Part shown: positions 9,020-17,991 of the stretch, piece after piece | How positions within the stretch are numbered: the first letter of the stretch is position 1 | Layout of the letters: each line of letters begins with the position of its first letter | NCBI GenBank assembly: GCA_018303365.1 | Contig: JAGVYI010000008.1 | Coordinates: 1 to 53,658 of the forward strand | Length of the DNA stretch: 53,658 nt | Direction of reading: 5' to 3' | Origin: Candidatus Woesearchaeota archaeon | Lineage (GTDB): Archaea; Nanobdellota; Nanobdellia; SCGC-AAA011-G17; JACPNG01 | Program-made: the position numbers and the translations under genes | The notes under the pieces: generated by a model | Databases searched by the model: none | Seen by the model: the letters and a program-made list of their open reading frames with translations, nothing else | Told to the model about the DNA's origin: nothing

Positions 9020-9355
9020 TTAAAATAGGATTTTCACTTCAGCGTATTTCCGCCTAATGTAATTCACCAGCCTATCCTTCCTGTTGGCTGGCTCAAATAA
9101 ATAAATTCCAGACATAGGTTTTTTAGTAAGAACAAATTGTCCTTCTGGACCTGATGAAAAATATCTTTGAGAAGCCATCCTTTCTGCTTCACGCATACAC
9201 GATTCAAACATATCCCAGTCATCAACTCCTTGCTCAAGACCGATAACATAAGCCAAGTCAACACCGACCCCCTTAGACCTGGAGTCAAGAGCCATAAGAA
9301 CTCTCGCCTCGGCCATTTCTTCCAATGGTCTCGGACTCCCCCCTATCATTCCCAT
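9020..9355 (-). CDS. Hypothetical small protein
   Basis: I do not recognise this protein. I start at the ATG at 9355 (MGMIGGSPRPLEEMAEARV) because a strong TATA box, read AAATATATAA on the minus strand (9381-9390), sits about 30 bp upstream, fitting a leaderless mRNA; the longer frame would run through that box. The product is 111 residues, mainly alpha-helical with mixed charge (WDMFESCMREAERMASQRYF), ends in a basic stretch (NYIRRKYAEVKILF), and has no signal peptide or membrane helix. It lies downstream of cdc48 on the same strand but has its own promoter. Whether it works with CDC48 is unknown. Confidence 0.6.
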   Translation of the reverse strand: MGMIGGSPRPLEEMAEARVLMALDSRSKGVGVDLAYVIGLEQGVDDWDMFESCMREAERMASQRYFSSGPEGQFVLTKKPMSGIYLFEPANRKDRLVNYIRRKYAEVKILF

Positions 9356-9380
9356 TTTAAAATAGATACACACAACAAGT

Positions 9381-9390
9381 TTATATATTT
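9381..9390 (-). promoter_or_regulatory. TATA box of the gene starting at 9355
   Basis: The box reads AAATATATAA on the minus strand, centred about 30 bp upstream of the ATG at 9355. It decides the start choice for that gene. Confidence 0.5.
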
Positions 9391-9443
9391 TGTCACAAAA
9401 TACAAAAGATAAAAGTTTAAGTAAACCAATCAAAAAAGTTAGC

Positions 9444-11723
9444 CTAACCAAGGTATGTTGGTCTAGACTCTTTTACAAGAGCTGACCTCGCACTGCGAAG
9501 ATACTGTGACTCAATATCTTTATACTGTTGCACAACATCGGGAGTGACTGAAGGACGAACCTTAGAGAGGGCTTCTTCAAAGTATCTACGGGTAACCTCT
9601 TTGGCACCCATATTCTCCCGAAGAGCCAAAAGAGCAGCTTCACGGCAAAGTGCATTGAGGTCCGCACCAACAAACCCCTCTGTAAGAACTGCGAGCTCCT
9701 CAATATCAACGTCTTTTGCAAGTGGCATATCTCTAGTATGGATTTTAAGGGTTTCAAGGCGTGCAGTTTTGTCAGGAGGATGGACCATTAAAATACGGTC
9801 AAAACGGCCTGGACGCAAAAGTGCAGGGTCTAAAATATCTGGTCTGTTAGTTGCAGCAATAACAACAACATCAGTAAGCTCTTCAAGACCATCCATCTCA
9901 GATAGTATAGAATTTACAACACGTTCTGTCACTTTTGAGCCAACATCATAGCCTCTGCGAGGAGCAATTGCATCAACTTCATCAATAAAGATTATTGACG
10001 GAGCAACCTGCCTAGCTTTTTCGAAAACCTTGCGAATACCCTTCTCACTCTCACCGACATATTTATCTAAAAGAGTCGGACCTCTGACTAGGATGAAATT
10101 AGATTCGGACTCTTTGGCAATTGCCTTTGCAAGAAGGGTCTTTCCACATCCAGGAGGACCATAAAGAAGAACCCCTCGTGGAGGACGGATTCCAAGGCGG
10201 CGAAAAGCCTCTGGATGATTAAGAGGCCACTCAACAGACTCTTTAAGCTCTTGTTTAATCCCTGCAAGACCACCAACATCATCCCAGTGAATATTTGGTA
10301 TCTCAACTAAGACCTCACGCATAGCAGAAGGACGAACAGAGCGGAGAGCCTCACGAAAGTGCTGGTCATAAACCCGCAGCTTTTCGATAACTTCCTTTGG
10401 AAGAGGTTCCTTCTCCTGAAGTTTCAAGGAAGGAAGAAGACCTCGAAGAAGGTTCATCGCAGCTTCTTTGCAAAGCGAGGCAAGGTCCGCACCAACAAAC
10501 CCGTGGGTAATTTCAGCGAGTTTGGAAAGTTTCACATCTTTTGCAAGGGGCATATTGCGTGTATGAATCTTGAGTACACCTAACCTGCCAGCACGGTCTG
10601 GAACACCAATTGTAATCTCCCTGTCAAAGCGACCAGGCCTACGAAGAGCAGGGTCAAGAGCATCAGGGCGATTGGTAGCACCAATAACTATAACCTTACC
10701 CCTCCCCTTAAGACCATCCATCATAGTAAGAAGTTGGCTAACAACTCTTCGCTCAACCTCACCATGAACCTCTTCACGTTTTGGTGCAAGAGCATCTATC
10801 TCGTCAATGAAGACGATCGCAGGAGCGTTTTTTTCAGCTTCCTCAAAAAGATCGCGAATGCGTTTCTCACTCTCTCCATAAAATTTATTCATAACCTCAG
10901 GTCCATTAAGGGAAATAAAATAAGCATCAGATTCTGTTGCAACAGCCCGTGCAAGAATGGTTTTTCCCGTTCCAGGAGGACCATGTAAAAGAACTCCCCT
11001 TGGAGGGTCAATGCCAAGCTTGAGAAAAAGCTCGGGATACTTGAGAGGAATTTCAACCATTTCCCTAATTTTGCGGATCTCTTCTTCAAGACCACCAATA
11101 TCCTCATAGGTAACATCCAGAATGCGTTCTTCAGAAACCTCTACAGCTTTTGGACTAACAGAGATTTTCGTGTTTTCTGTAACTATAACTGGAGTCTTGG
11201 GAGAAGTCTCTGCAATTATAAAGCGAAGGCTACTCAGTCCGAAACCACCCATAACCTCTTGCTCAAAGACATCAAAAATATCTTCAAAGGGGCTCCCACT
11301 AAAAGTGCGGCGACGGCGTTTCGCACCACCAAGAACAACAACATCGCCTTTGAGGACCGCTCTTCCAAGAAGACCATGACGGAAAAGGCCAGGATCTGCT
11401 TGGATGGCAACACCCTTTTGAGCTGGAGCAATAGTAACAGAGCTGGCTTCTTTCACCTCAGCCTTGCTAACAAGAACAGCCTCACCAATACCAGTCTTTG
11501 CGTTACGACGCAAAATACCATCCATCCTAATAATAGCTTGACCCACATCACTCGGATAGGCACGATCAACAATGCCTACAGTAGTACGCGAGCCAACAAT
11601 GGAAATAATATCACCAGGGCGAACCCCTATATCTCGCATTGTTTCTGTATCAATCCTGACAATCCCCTTATATGCCTCTTCTTGAAGCGCTTCCATCACC
11701 TTCAGACGAACATCCTTTTTCAT
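9444..11723 (-). CDS. cdc48: CDC48/VCP (p97-like) double AAA+ ATPase
   Basis: This hexameric unfoldase extracts and unfolds proteins and may feed the 20S proteasome. The order is an N-terminal double-psi-barrel/four-stranded barrel domain (1-190), then D1 with Walker A GPPGTGKT at 248-255, Walker B IVFIDEID at 303-310 and arginine-finger segment [19 protein letters not shown]; then D2 with GPPGCGKT at 522-529, [15 protein letters not shown] and a second [19 protein letters not shown]. At 759 residues it is complete. The C-terminus is SRPTYLG. This Tyr-Leu-Gly end recurs in the PAC2 protein at 17209 and, as Tyr-Ile-Gly, in the protein at 33648. A TATA-like TTATATAA lies about 26 bp upstream of the ATG. 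Confidence 0.97.
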   Translation of the reverse strand: MKKDVRLKVMEALQEEAYKGIVRIDTETMRDIGVRPGDIISIVGSRTTVGIVDRAYPSDVGQAIIRMDGILRRNAKTGIGEAVLVSKAEVKEASSVTIAPAQKGVAIQADPGLFRHGLLGRAVLKGDVVVLGGAKRRRRTFSGSPFEDIFDVFEQEVMGGFGLSSLRFIIAETSPKTPVIVTENTKISVSPKAVEVSEERILDVTYEDIGGLEEEIRKIREMVEIPLKYPELFLKLGIDPPRGVLLHGPPGTGKTILARAVATESDAYFISLNGPEVMNKFYGESEKRIRDLFEEAEKNAPAIVFIDEIDALAPKREEVHGEVERRVVSQLLTMMDGLKGRGKVIVIGATNRPDALDPALRRPGRFDREITIGVPDRAGRLGVLKIHTRNMPLAKDVKLSKLAEITHGFVGADLASLCKEAAMNLLRGLLPSLKLQEKEPLPKEVIEKLRVYDQHFREALRSVRPSAMREVLVEIPNIHWDDVGGLAGIKQELKESVEWPLNHPEAFRRLGIRPPRGVLLYGPPGCGKTLLAKAIAKESESNFILVRGPTLLDKYVGESEKGIRKVFEKARQVAPSIIFIDEVDAIAPRRGYDVGSKVTERVVNSILSEMDGLEELTDVVVIAATNRPDILDPALLRPGRFDRILMVHPPDKTARLETLKIHTRDMPLAKDVDIEELAVLTEGFVGADLNALCREAALLALRENMGAKEVTRRYFEEALSKVRPSVTPDVVQQYKDIESQYLRSARSALVKESRPTYLG

Positions 11724-11744
11724 ATCTACCCCCCCAACTAAAAG

Positions 11745-11754
11745 ATTATATAAA
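11745..11754 (-). promoter_or_regulatory. TATA box of cdc48
   Basis: An A/T core reading TTTATATAAT on the minus strand is centred about 26 bp upstream of the cdc48 ATG at 11723, consistent with a leaderless or near-leaderless mRNA. It lies immediately before the stop of the next minus-strand peptide gene. Confidence 0.5.
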
Positions 11755-11759
11755 CCTGT

Positions 11760-11891
11760 TTATTCTCTGACAAGGATTATCTTGACCCGTTTGTTTGCCC
11801 ACTTCTTTGGCACAGACACCCTTGTAGATGTTGGATAAGAGTGAACAACAGCCTCAATCATCTCCTCAACATCTTCAATGATTATGCGCAT
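11760..11891 (-). CDS. 43-residue DUF2080-like peptide
   Basis: This short gene reads MRIIIEDVEEMIEAVVHSYP and then TSTRVSVPKKWANKRVKIIL, ending VRE. The layout of a charged helix, then S-x-R-V-x-V-P-K-x-W-x-x-K-x-V-K-x-x-L, is that of the archaeal DUF2080 family of small AbrB-like proteins, which are often annotated as transposon-associated. No transposase, inverted repeat or target duplication is visible here, so it is probably a stand-alone DNA-binding or antitoxin-like peptide, or a remnant. TATA-like boxes (ATTTAAGG near 11901; TATATTTAAAG near 11920) lie upstream. It precedes cdc48 on the same strand, with the cdc48 TATA box just after its stop. Confidence 0.65.
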   Translation of the reverse strand: MRIIIEDVEEMIEAVVHSYPTSTRVSVPKKWANKRVKIILVRE

Positions 11892-11958
11892 CTTATACCT
11901 ATTTAAGGTATTAATTCGGTATATTTAAAGCTTTCGAAAGAGTGGAAATCTGGCAAGG

Positions 11959-11966
11959 TTTATATG
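11959..11966 (+). promoter_or_regulatory. TATA box of radB
   Basis: TTTATATG is centred about 26 bp upstream of the radB ATG at 11989, which supports that start and a leaderless transcript. Confidence 0.5.
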
Positions 11967-11988
11967 AAGGAATTGATGATAAAAAGTA

Positions 11989-12615
11989 ATGATCTCTACA
12001 GGGATAGTGGGTTTAGACAAGGTGATTGATGGATACAGAAAAGAAATAACAATGATTTATGGAAAACCTGCAACAGGAAAAACAACTTGTTGCCTTCATG
12101 CAGCAATAGCCGCGGCGAAACAAAAGAGAAAAGTTTTCTATGTTGACACTGAAAAGGGGATGTATCTTGAAAGAGTAAGACAGCTAGATTCAAAGTGGCA
12201 AGAAATATTGGTAAATTTGTTTGTGATACAGCCAAAAAGTTTTGAAGAGCAGCGCATAGCATTGGAAAAAAGTAGAGAATTGGTGGGGGAAGGGGATGTC
12301 TTGATAATCGACACCATTGGTTTTTTTTATAGAAGAGAACTTCAACAAAACCCCCAGAAGGCAAATCAGGAGGTGGATAAACAACTGAGGGTCATAAGTG
12401 GCATTGCAAAGAAAGTGCCAGTGTTGATGACAAACCAAGTATATGAGAAAATGGATGGAACAGTGCAAAATGTTGGAGGGGAGATGTTGAAAAATTGGTC
12501 GAAAACGATTATCGAGTTAAGACAAGAAAGGGGTAGGAAACTTGTAATTGAAAAACCCCAAAAGAAAGAACTGGAATTTGAGATTAAAAAGGAAGGTATT
12601 CTGATTAACGGATAG
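11989..12615 (+). CDS. radB: RadB, RecA-family recombination protein
   Basis: The 208-residue protein is a RecA-core ATPase without the N-terminal HhH domain of RadA. Walker A is GKPATGKT at 25-32, preceded by the ISTGIVGLDKVI opening typical of RadB. Walker B is VLIIDTIGFFYR near 103-114, with an MTNQVYE segment later (L1-like). RadB is a RadA paralogue in archaea that helps homologous recombination and interacts with PolD DP1 and Hjc in some species, which is of interest because PolD and Hef are in this window. The start is supported by the TATA box. The 3' end overlaps the convergent topoisomerase gene by 11 bp. Confidence 0.9.
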   Translation: MISTGIVGLDKVIDGYRKEITMIYGKPATGKTTCCLHAAIAAAKQKRKVFYVDTEKGMYLERVRQLDSKWQEILVNLFVIQPKSFEEQRIALEKSRELVGEGDVLIIDTIGFFYRRELQQNPQKANQEVDKQLRVISGIAKKVPVLMTNQVYEKMDGTVQNVGGEMLKNWSKTIIELRQERGRKLVIEKPQKKELEFEIKKEGILING

Positions 12616-14686
12616 CCGCACGAGCCGCTTGCTGTTCACGCCATCTAACCTTAGAAGGGCAGTCGTGATTCAAACAAAGTGTCCATGGCCTTTTCCCTTT
12701 ACGAATAACCAGAACCTGGGGATAATTGCATTCACTGCAAAGCTGCTCGCTAGTCTTTATAAGACCAACCGAAGGTAAGGAGAAAGTTGTTGTGCAGGAA
12801 GGGTATTGATTACAGGCGACAAAGCGCTTTTGTTTGCCTCTAGTAAACATAATGCGAAGAGCGCCTTCTTTGCAAGAAGGACATTTGCCAACGAGTTGTT
12901 CAAGATCCCTCGTGGTGCGATGAGCCTCAGAAAGGTCATCTCCAATTGCTTTTTCATGGTCTTTAAAATGAGAGAGGGCTTTCAAAAGCACACCTTTAGC
13001 TTCCGTAAGTACCTCCGCTGGCTTCTTGACGCCAAGACGAATATTCTCCATCTCTTCTTCAAAATGTCTTGTAAGAGCCTCATCAAGTATATCAGAGCAG
13101 AAGCGCTTGAGAGTCTCAATGGTTTTAAGACCAAGCTCGGTTACTTCAATAGATTGGTTGCGAAGGTAATTGCGCTGATACAATGAATCAATAATTTGGG
13201 CCCTGGTTGCTTTCGTGCCAAGGTTGCGCTTCTCAAGCTCTTTGATAATAGAAGCAGGGGTATAACGCTTCGGAGGTTGTGTCTCTTTATCAAGTAAGGT
13301 AAGGTCAGATATCTTGAGAATATCTCCCTCCTTAAAAGGGGGAAGCTCTTCCTCCTTAAACAAAGCAAAAGGGCCATAGAAACTATGCCACCCTGACTCG
13401 GTGGTGTGTGTGCCTTTAAGAATAAAAATCTCACCTCCGACATCAAGGTTTGCAGTAACTGTTTCACGCACAGCAAGAGGAGCAAAACTGGCAAGAGTCC
13501 GACGAACAATAAGATCATAAAGCTTTGCTTCCTTAGAAGATAAATTCTTTGGGATTTCTCCTGTAGGATAAATTGCTGGATGGGCAGGATCAGTTTTCTT
13601 ACCATTATTTGGAGATAGAGATAAATAGGAAAGGATTTTTTCGCAAAATGGACGATAGGTTGCTTGGTTGGAAAGAGAAGAAATAATCTCACGGTAACCG
13701 ATAGAAGGGGGGAGTTGGTTTGAGCTGGTGCGAGGATAAGAAATAAGTGCCCCCGTGTAAAGGTTTTGCGCAATAGCAAGAGTATCTTTAGGATTTATCT
13801 TGAGAGTCTTGTAGGCCTCAAGCTGAAGTGCGGTCAAGTCAAAGGGGTGTGGAGGACTTTGAGAGAAAGATTTCTTCTGAAGAGAAGAAACGAAAGCATC
13901 GCAACCCCTTGCATTGCTATATGCTGTATCAGCCAGGGATTTCTTCCAGAATTTATCCTCTTTATGAAGAGCGATGAATTTCTTTCCCCTGAAAAGCCCA
14001 TGAATTTCAATCTGCCAGAAAGGCACCGGAACAAAACTATGGATCTCTCGTTCACGCTCACTCAGAAAAGCTAAAGCCGGACCCTGAACACGACCGGAAG
14101 ACAAAATTTTGAACATTCCACTTGAATGTTTAATAGAAAGGGTGAGTGCCCTAGAAAGGTTGATGCCCCAAAAGTAATCCAGAAAATGCCTTGTCTCCCC
14201 CGCATAGGCCTGCCCCCAGTCAAGATGGGGTGAACGCCCATCATAAGAAGAGAGTATTTCTTGTTTTGTAAGTGTCGAAAACTTCATGCGAGAAGCATCT
14301 TCTTTGTTACATGCATAGCGAACGACGTTAAGGCCAATGACTTCTCCCTCTAAGTCATAGTCACAAGCCACAGTAAAACTATCCGCCTTCTTGGCAAGAT
14401 GCTTTATTGTCTGTAGGTATTTGGTAGTAAAAGAAGAAGAGCGGCCGATACCCCCCACCTCTTTCCAAGAAATGTCAAAAACAGGATAGACCCAGCCGGA
14501 TTTGGTAACTTCTGAAAGGCCATAAAGGTGACCTACAGCACAGGCAACAAGGATATTATCCCCCTTGTGGGTGATTTCATAGTAAGGAACACCCTTATAT
14601 GCCTTCTTGATGGGTTTTGTGTCAGCAAGAGCCTGAGCAATTTTCTCAGAAGCAGAAGGCTTCTCAGCAATAATGAGGTTAAGCAT
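12605..14686 (-). CDS. topA: DNA topoisomerase, type IA
   Basis: This single-strand-passing topoisomerase relaxes negative supercoils or decatenates. It has an N-terminal TOPRIM domain (LIIAEKPSASEKIAQAL at 4-20, with DYDLEGEVIG supplying the metal acids near 110), the central gate with LSSGRVQGPAL, and the catalytic tyrosine in ISYPRTSSNQLP near residue 317. The C-terminus has Zn-finger clusters (CPSC...CNQYPSC, then CSEC...CLNHDC). At 693 residues it is complete. The sequence sits between the Topo I and Topo III forms, and the gene symbol follows usual archaeal usage. A TATA-like TTTATATAA lies about 25 bp upstream. Confidence 0.93.
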   Translation of the reverse strand: MLNLIIAEKPSASEKIAQALADTKPIKKAYKGVPYYEITHKGDNILVACAVGHLYGLSEVTKSGWVYPVFDISWKEVGGIGRSSSFTTKYLQTIKHLAKKADSFTVACDYDLEGEVIGLNVVRYACNKEDASRMKFSTLTKQEILSSYDGRSPHLDWGQAYAGETRHFLDYFWGINLSRALTLSIKHSSGMFKILSSGRVQGPALAFLSEREREIHSFVPVPFWQIEIHGLFRGKKFIALHKEDKFWKKSLADTAYSNARGCDAFVSSLQKKSFSQSPPHPFDLTALQLEAYKTLKINPKDTLAIAQNLYTGALISYPRTSSNQLPPSIGYREIISSLSNQATYRPFCEKILSYLSLSPNNGKKTDPAHPAIYPTGEIPKNLSSKEAKLYDLIVRRTLASFAPLAVRETVTANLDVGGEIFILKGTHTTESGWHSFYGPFALFKEEELPPFKEGDILKISDLTLLDKETQPPKRYTPASIIKELEKRNLGTKATRAQIIDSLYQRNYLRNQSIEVTELGLKTIETLKRFCSDILDEALTRHFEEEMENIRLGVKKPAEVLTEAKGVLLKALSHFKDHEKAIGDDLSEAHRTTRDLEQLVGKCPSCKEGALRIMFTRGKQKRFVACNQYPSCTTTFSLPSVGLIKTSEQLCSECNYPQVLVIRKGKRPWTLCLNHDCPSKVRWREQQAARAAIR

Positions 14687-14730
14687 ATAAGGACAAGGAA
14701 ATAAAGTTATATAAAGATTCCTCAGAAAAT

Positions 14731-15330
14731 CTAGATCTCTATAATCGTTCCAGTACGGCCAACGTCAACAACTTTAGTTGAATCAATTGACTCCTCAAGA
14801 CCCTCACATTCATGAATATGACCACAAAAAAGAATATCTGGCTTAAATAACCTAATTGCATGTCTAAGCCCCTTCCCGCCTGGAAAAGAGAGACGCTCGA
14901 TAAGACTGCCAGCAGGATGAAGGTGCGTTACCATGATCTTTTTAGGCAAGTAAGCAATGCGGGAAAAGGCTCCTTTGAGTAAGTCCAGCATTTCATTATC
15001 AGAAAGGAAAGTATGAGGGCCAATATTAGCTCCGCCGCAACCAAAGATACCAACATCCCCATAACGAACAGAAGAACCATGAATATTCTTCACTTTATAG
15101 ATGTCAGCAAGGGTGTTTATGCCTGCAAGAGTATCATGATTTCCAGGAATTAAGAGAACTTTCTTGTTAAGTAAAATAAAAGGACGCAAAATATTTTTGG
15201 CCTCCTGGTCAAAATGGGTAATGTCCCCGCACAAAATCACAACATCTACATTCTCAAGAGCAGCGCGCTCAGCTAAGCGAGAAGCAAGAATACCACTTCC
15301 ATGAAGGTCACTTGCAGCAAGAATTTTCAT
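14731..15330 (-). CDS. Calcineurin-like metallophosphoesterase
   Basis: The 199-residue phosphoesterase has all the metal motifs in order: ASDLHG (D8, H10), CGDITH, PGNHD, THLHP and CGHIH. The family includes cyclic phosphodiesterases, exonuclease-like SbcD relatives and YfcE-type enzymes; the substrate cannot be read from sequence. A TTTAAA box at 15352-15357 is centred about 25 bp upstream of the ATG, so it is probably transcribed alone. It is flanked by the cis-prenyltransferase gene upstream and topA downstream on the same strand. Confidence 0.85.
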   Translation of the reverse strand: MKILAASDLHGSGILASRLAERAALENVDVVILCGDITHFDQEAKNILRPFILLNKKVLLIPGNHDTLAGINTLADIYKVKNIHGSSVRYGDVGIFGCGGANIGPHTFLSDNEMLDLLKGAFSRIAYLPKKIMVTHLHPAGSLIERLSFPGGKGLRHAIRLFKPDILFCGHIHECEGLEESIDSTKVVDVGRTGTIIEI

Positions 15331-15360
15331 AAAAAAGAAGGTGAAAAGCGGTTTAAAAAC

Positions 15361-16062
15361 TTACCGTCCAAACCGCCGCTTTCGTTGAGAATAAGATTCT
15401 AAGGCCAGTAGAAAATCCTCCTTCTCAAACTCAGGCCACATTTTAGGGCAAAAGTATAGTTCAGCATAAGCCCCTTGCCAAAGTAAAAAACCAGATGTCC
15501 GCTGTTCACCCGAAGTGCGGATAATTAAGTCAGGTTCAGAGGGAAGGTAAGTATTTCGGGTAAAAACATCCTCATTAATCCCTTCAACAGAAAGGGTACC
15601 TGCGCGAACGGACTCAGCAAGTCGCTTAGTAGCATCAATGATCTCAGCACGCCCGCTATAGGCCATTGCAAAGGTGACAAAATAGGTCTTATGGGCAGCT
15701 GTCCTTACCATAAGGTTGTGCATTACCTCTTGTAGTGGTAAAGGGAACAAGGAAAGTCTTCCTATAAATTGAACGCGTATATCTTCTTTTTCAAGTACAG
15801 GATCTTTAAGAAGGCGGGAGAGTTCAGATATGAAAATATCCATTAAACGGTCAAACTCTTCTTTCGACCTAGAGAAATTTTCAAGAGAGAAGGCATAAAA
15901 AGTAACTTCGGGGATGCTGTACTCCCTGCACCAGGAAAGAAGATGTTCAATCTTCTTTGCCCCCCACTCATGACCTTTCCAAGGTTTGAGCATGAGCCGT
16001 CTGGCAAAACGGCGGTTACCGTCAAGAATAACACCAATATGACGAGGAACACGAGATAGCAT
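15361..16062 (-). CDS. uppS: Cis-prenyltransferase (undecaprenyl/polyprenyl diphosphate synthase)
   Basis: The enzyme adds isopentenyl units in cis to make the long polyprenyl carrier lipid that in archaea holds glycans for N-glycosylation. This fits the sequon-rich surface protein at the left edge. I start at ATG 16062 (MLSRVPRHIGVILDGNRRFA), because the family motif HIGxILDGNRRFA with the catalytic Asp lies at residues 8-20; the longer open frame is a run of Phe/Leu-rich codons in the promoter region. Other motifs are KGHEWGAKKI, TFYAFSLENFSR, PDLIIRTSGEQRTSGFLLWQ and AELYFCPKMWPEF. It is 233 residues, normal. Confidence 0.92.
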   Translation of the reverse strand: MLSRVPRHIGVILDGNRRFARRLMLKPWKGHEWGAKKIEHLLSWCREYSIPEVTFYAFSLENFSRSKEEFDRLMDIFISELSRLLKDPVLEKEDIRVQFIGRLSLFPLPLQEVMHNLMVRTAAHKTYFVTFAMAYSGRAEIIDATKRLAESVRAGTLSVEGINEDVFTRNTYLPSEPDLIIRTSGEQRTSGFLLWQGAYAELYFCPKMWPEFEKEDFLLALESYSQRKRRFGR

Positions 16063-16187
16063 AAAAATCACCAAAACAATAACTGAGAGGGTAAAAAACG
16101 CTTTAAAAATATTTTTGTTTGACCTAAAAATGCCGAAATAGAAAAATTTTAAAGTAAGGACTTGAAAATATAAGAAAAAAACCAAAG

Positions 16188-16240
16188 GTTTAAATATAGA
16201 CAATCGAACAAAAAAGCAGAAGAAGTAAAGAGGGGTGATA
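16188..16240 (+). promoter_or_regulatory. TATA box and Shine-Dalgarno-like site of the wHTH gene at 16252
   Basis: The 189-bp divergent gap between uppS and the winged-helix gene holds a TATA-like TTTAAATATAG (near 16190) and a purine stretch containing GGGGTGAT, complementary to the archaeal 16S 3' end, 12 bases before the ATG at 16252. A leadered mRNA is implied, unlike most of its neighbours. Confidence 0.4.
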
Positions 16241-16251
16241 GGGGGAAAGAA

Positions 16252-16524
16252 ATGGTAAAAAAGAAAGACATCTTCGGAGTTTTTTTTAGAACAAAACCTG
16301 CAATGACACTCGTCGCCCTTCGAAAAAGCACAAAAAACCGCTACGGCAGTGTTCTGGCAAAAGAGGTTGACTGCACTTATTCTCATGCAGTGAAAATTCT
16401 ACAGGAAATGGAAAAAGCAAAGCTTGTTGAATTCGAAAAACAAGGCAGAATAAAGGTGATAAGGCTAACAGAAAATGGGAACAAAATAGCAGAGCATGTC
16501 GAAAAGATTAGAAACCTGCTGTAA
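16252..16524 (+). CDS. Winged-helix DNA-binding protein
   Basis: The 90-residue protein is a single winged helix. After a basic start (MVKKKDIFGVFFRTKP) comes a helix-turn-helix (RYGSVLAKEVDCTYSHAVKILQEMEKAKLVEFE) and a beta-wing (KQGRIKVIRLTENGNKIAEHVEKI), as in small archaeal MarR/ArsR-like regulators. No effector domain is present. The target is unknown; the divergent gap to uppS makes self-control or uppS control possible. It is followed 5 bp later by a second small gene, so the two form one operon. Confidence 0.75.
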   Translation: MVKKKDIFGVFFRTKPAMTLVALRKSTKNRYGSVLAKEVDCTYSHAVKILQEMEKAKLVEFEKQGRIKVIRLTENGNKIAEHVEKIRNLL

Positions 16525-16529
16525 GACCA

Positions 16530-16850
16530 ATGGCATTTAGTAAAAGTTTTCCGAAAACAAAAGATAAATATCCGGTTTGGGAAGAAGTTTACCTCTCAAA
16601 AGATGAGGAGATTGAAGAAGAGAAAAGAGCAAGAGGGGAAAATGTAAACTTGATGAAAGACTGCCTTAAAGATGCAAGGCAGGTGCTCAAACAAGAAAAT
16701 ATAAAAGAAGAAGCAAATGTTGTGAGGATGGCTGTGGCTTTTTTTGAAAAGATAGCGTCCCACCAAGTATATTATAAGGAAGCAAAGGCAAAAGAAAAGT
16801 TTGATACTTCAATCAAACAAGATGTCGAGAAAGAGACTCGACAGTCGTAA
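16530..16850 (+). CDS. Conserved DPANN-type hypothetical protein
   Basis: The 106-residue protein is soluble, helical and rich in Lys/Glu, beginning MAFSKSFPKTKDKYPVWEEVYLSKDEE. I have a general memory of similar openings (SKxFP, YPxWEEVYL) among uncharacterised DPANN proteins, but no function is known to me. It follows the winged-helix gene by 5 bp and probably shares its transcript. Its last 38 bp overlap the convergent TOPRIM gene. The helical middle (MKDCLKDARQVLKQENIKEE) could mediate protein-protein contacts. Confidence 0.65.
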   Translation: MAFSKSFPKTKDKYPVWEEVYLSKDEEIEEEKRARGENVNLMKDCLKDARQVLKQENIKEEANVVRMAVAFFEKIASHQVYYKEAKAKEKFDTSIKQDVEKETRQS

Positions 16851-17136
16851 TATTTGTTTCTCTAAAGAAAGCAAAACGAAGTGCAGAGCGAGTCTTAACA
16901 CCCCTTCGTTGCAGGGCATCACGAAGGTAAGAAAACAGCCGCTTGCCTTCTGGGTCAAAGTCTGTAAGGATTATACAAGAACGACCAGAGGACACAATTT
17001 CTTCTACACACCTATAAAGAGGCTTAGATAATATATAGATGTGAGAAGCACCAAATGAAGAAAGAGCTGCTGCATCCTTCTTGCCCTCCACAACAACTAA
17101 ATCTTCAGTTGTCGAGAGGTAATCTAAAACATCCAT
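16813..17136 (-). CDS. Small TOPRIM-domain protein
   Basis: The 107-residue protein is nearly a bare TOPRIM fold: VVVEGKKDAAAL with the catalytic Glu near residue 18, and IILTDFDPEGKRL with the DxD pair. Similar stand-alone archaeal TOPRIM proteins are related to RNase M5 and primase-type nucleases. I start at the ATG at 17136 (MDVLDYLS) because an ATTTATA box on the minus strand lies about 27 bp upstream; the longer frame runs through the promoter of the divergent PAC2 gene. The function is probably RNA or DNA phosphoryl transfer; the substrate is unknown. Confidence 0.78.
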   Translation of the reverse strand: MDVLDYLSTTEDLVVVEGKKDAAALSSFGASHIYILSKPLYRCVEEIVSSGRSCIILTDFDPEGKRLFSYLRDALQRRGVKTRSALRFAFFRETNITTVESLSRHLV

Positions 17137-17179
17137 ATGATAAAAAAACAAACTCAAGAATATAAATGTTGGGAAAAAG

Positions 17180-17187
17180 TATATAAA
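17180..17187 (+). promoter_or_regulatory. TATA box of the PAC2 gene
   Basis: TATATAAA is centred about 26 bp upstream of the ATG at 17209. It selects that ATG over the longer frame starting at 17137 and implies a leaderless mRNA. The divergent TOPRIM gene uses a separate ATTTATA element (17160-17166), so this gap holds two boxes. Confidence 0.55.
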
Positions 17188-17208
17188 CCAAAAGGAAAAA
17201 GGAATAAG

Positions 17209-17910
17209 ATGAAAGTTGAACTGGTTCAAAGACCGAAAAGCCCCACAATTCTTGAAGGGTTTCCAGGGTTTGGATTGGTAGGAACAATTGCAACAGAGTT
17301 TCTTATAAAACACCTTAAGGCAAAACAAATCGGGAAAATAATGAGTAGGCATTTGATGCCGATAGCAGCAATACATGAAGAGAGTGTAGTTGACCCACTG
17401 GGAATATTCTATGACAAAAAATATAATCTTGTAATTCTTCATGCCCTGAGTAGCTTAAAGTCCCTTGAATGGGATATAGCAGAAGCAACGACAAAGTTGT
17501 GTAAGGAATTAAAAGCAAAAGAAATTATAAGTCTTGAAGGAATTAGCAGCCAAACAGGAGAGCTCAAGACATACTACTTCACAAGAGATCCGAAGAGGAA
17601 AAAAAGCTTTGAAAAAATAGGTCTTGAACCGCTAAAAGAAGGGATTGTCATGGGAGTGACAGGTGCCCTATTGCTGAAAAACAAAAACACCTCTTGCATA
17701 TTCGTTGAAAGCAAGGTTGGAATCGCAGATAGCCTAGCTGCAGCAAAGGTTGTAGAGATTCTTGATAAATACCTCAACCTCAAGGTAGACTACCAGCCGT
17801 TAATCAAAGCGGCAGAGAAGTTTGAAAGAGCGCTCAGGCAGACCATGGAAAAAGCAAATGAAATGCAACCCCCACAAGAGAAAATGATTAAGCCAGACTA
17901 TCTTGGCTGA
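17209..17910 (+). CDS. PAC2-family protein (archaeal proteasome-assembly-chaperone homologue)
   Basis: The 233-residue protein opens MKVELVQRPKSPTILEGFPGFGLVGTIA, the hallmark of the PAC2 superfamily (PbaA/PbaB-like, COG2047). Members fold like nucleoside phosphorylases and include chaperones that bind 20S proteasome alpha-subunits. After the globular domain comes a helix (LIKAAEKFERALRQTMEKA) and a flexible tail ending KPDYLG. The final Tyr-Leu-Gly matches the end of CDC48 in this window. The start is set by the TATA box. The PAN ATPase lies about 0.6 kb downstream on the other strand, so the setting is consistent with a proteasome role, which remains an inference. Confidence 0.85.
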   Translation: MKVELVQRPKSPTILEGFPGFGLVGTIATEFLIKHLKAKQIGKIMSRHLMPIAAIHEESVVDPLGIFYDKKYNLVILHALSSLKSLEWDIAEATTKLCKELKAKEIISLEGISSQTGELKTYYFTRDPKRKKSFEKIGLEPLKEGIVMGVTGALLLKNKNTSCIFVESKVGIADSLAAAKVVEILDKYLNLKVDYQPLIKAAEKFERALRQTMEKANEMQPPQEKMIKPDYLG

Positions 17911-17991
17911 GATTATAATCACAACTTCGTAGAAAATCTATTCTATAACTCCATTTGAAATAATAATCTTGTCCAAAAAGGCAAATGCAGG

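Noticed and set aside
16063-16386. 108-codon N-terminal extension of the cis-prenyltransferase
   Set aside because: It is Phe/Cys-rich, runs through the divergent promoter and into the winged-helix gene, and the family motif starts right after ATG 16062.
17137-17442. 102-codon N-terminal extension of the TOPRIM protein
   Set aside because: It lies opposite the PAC2 gene and crosses both TATA boxes; the TOPRIM domain starts just after ATG 17136.
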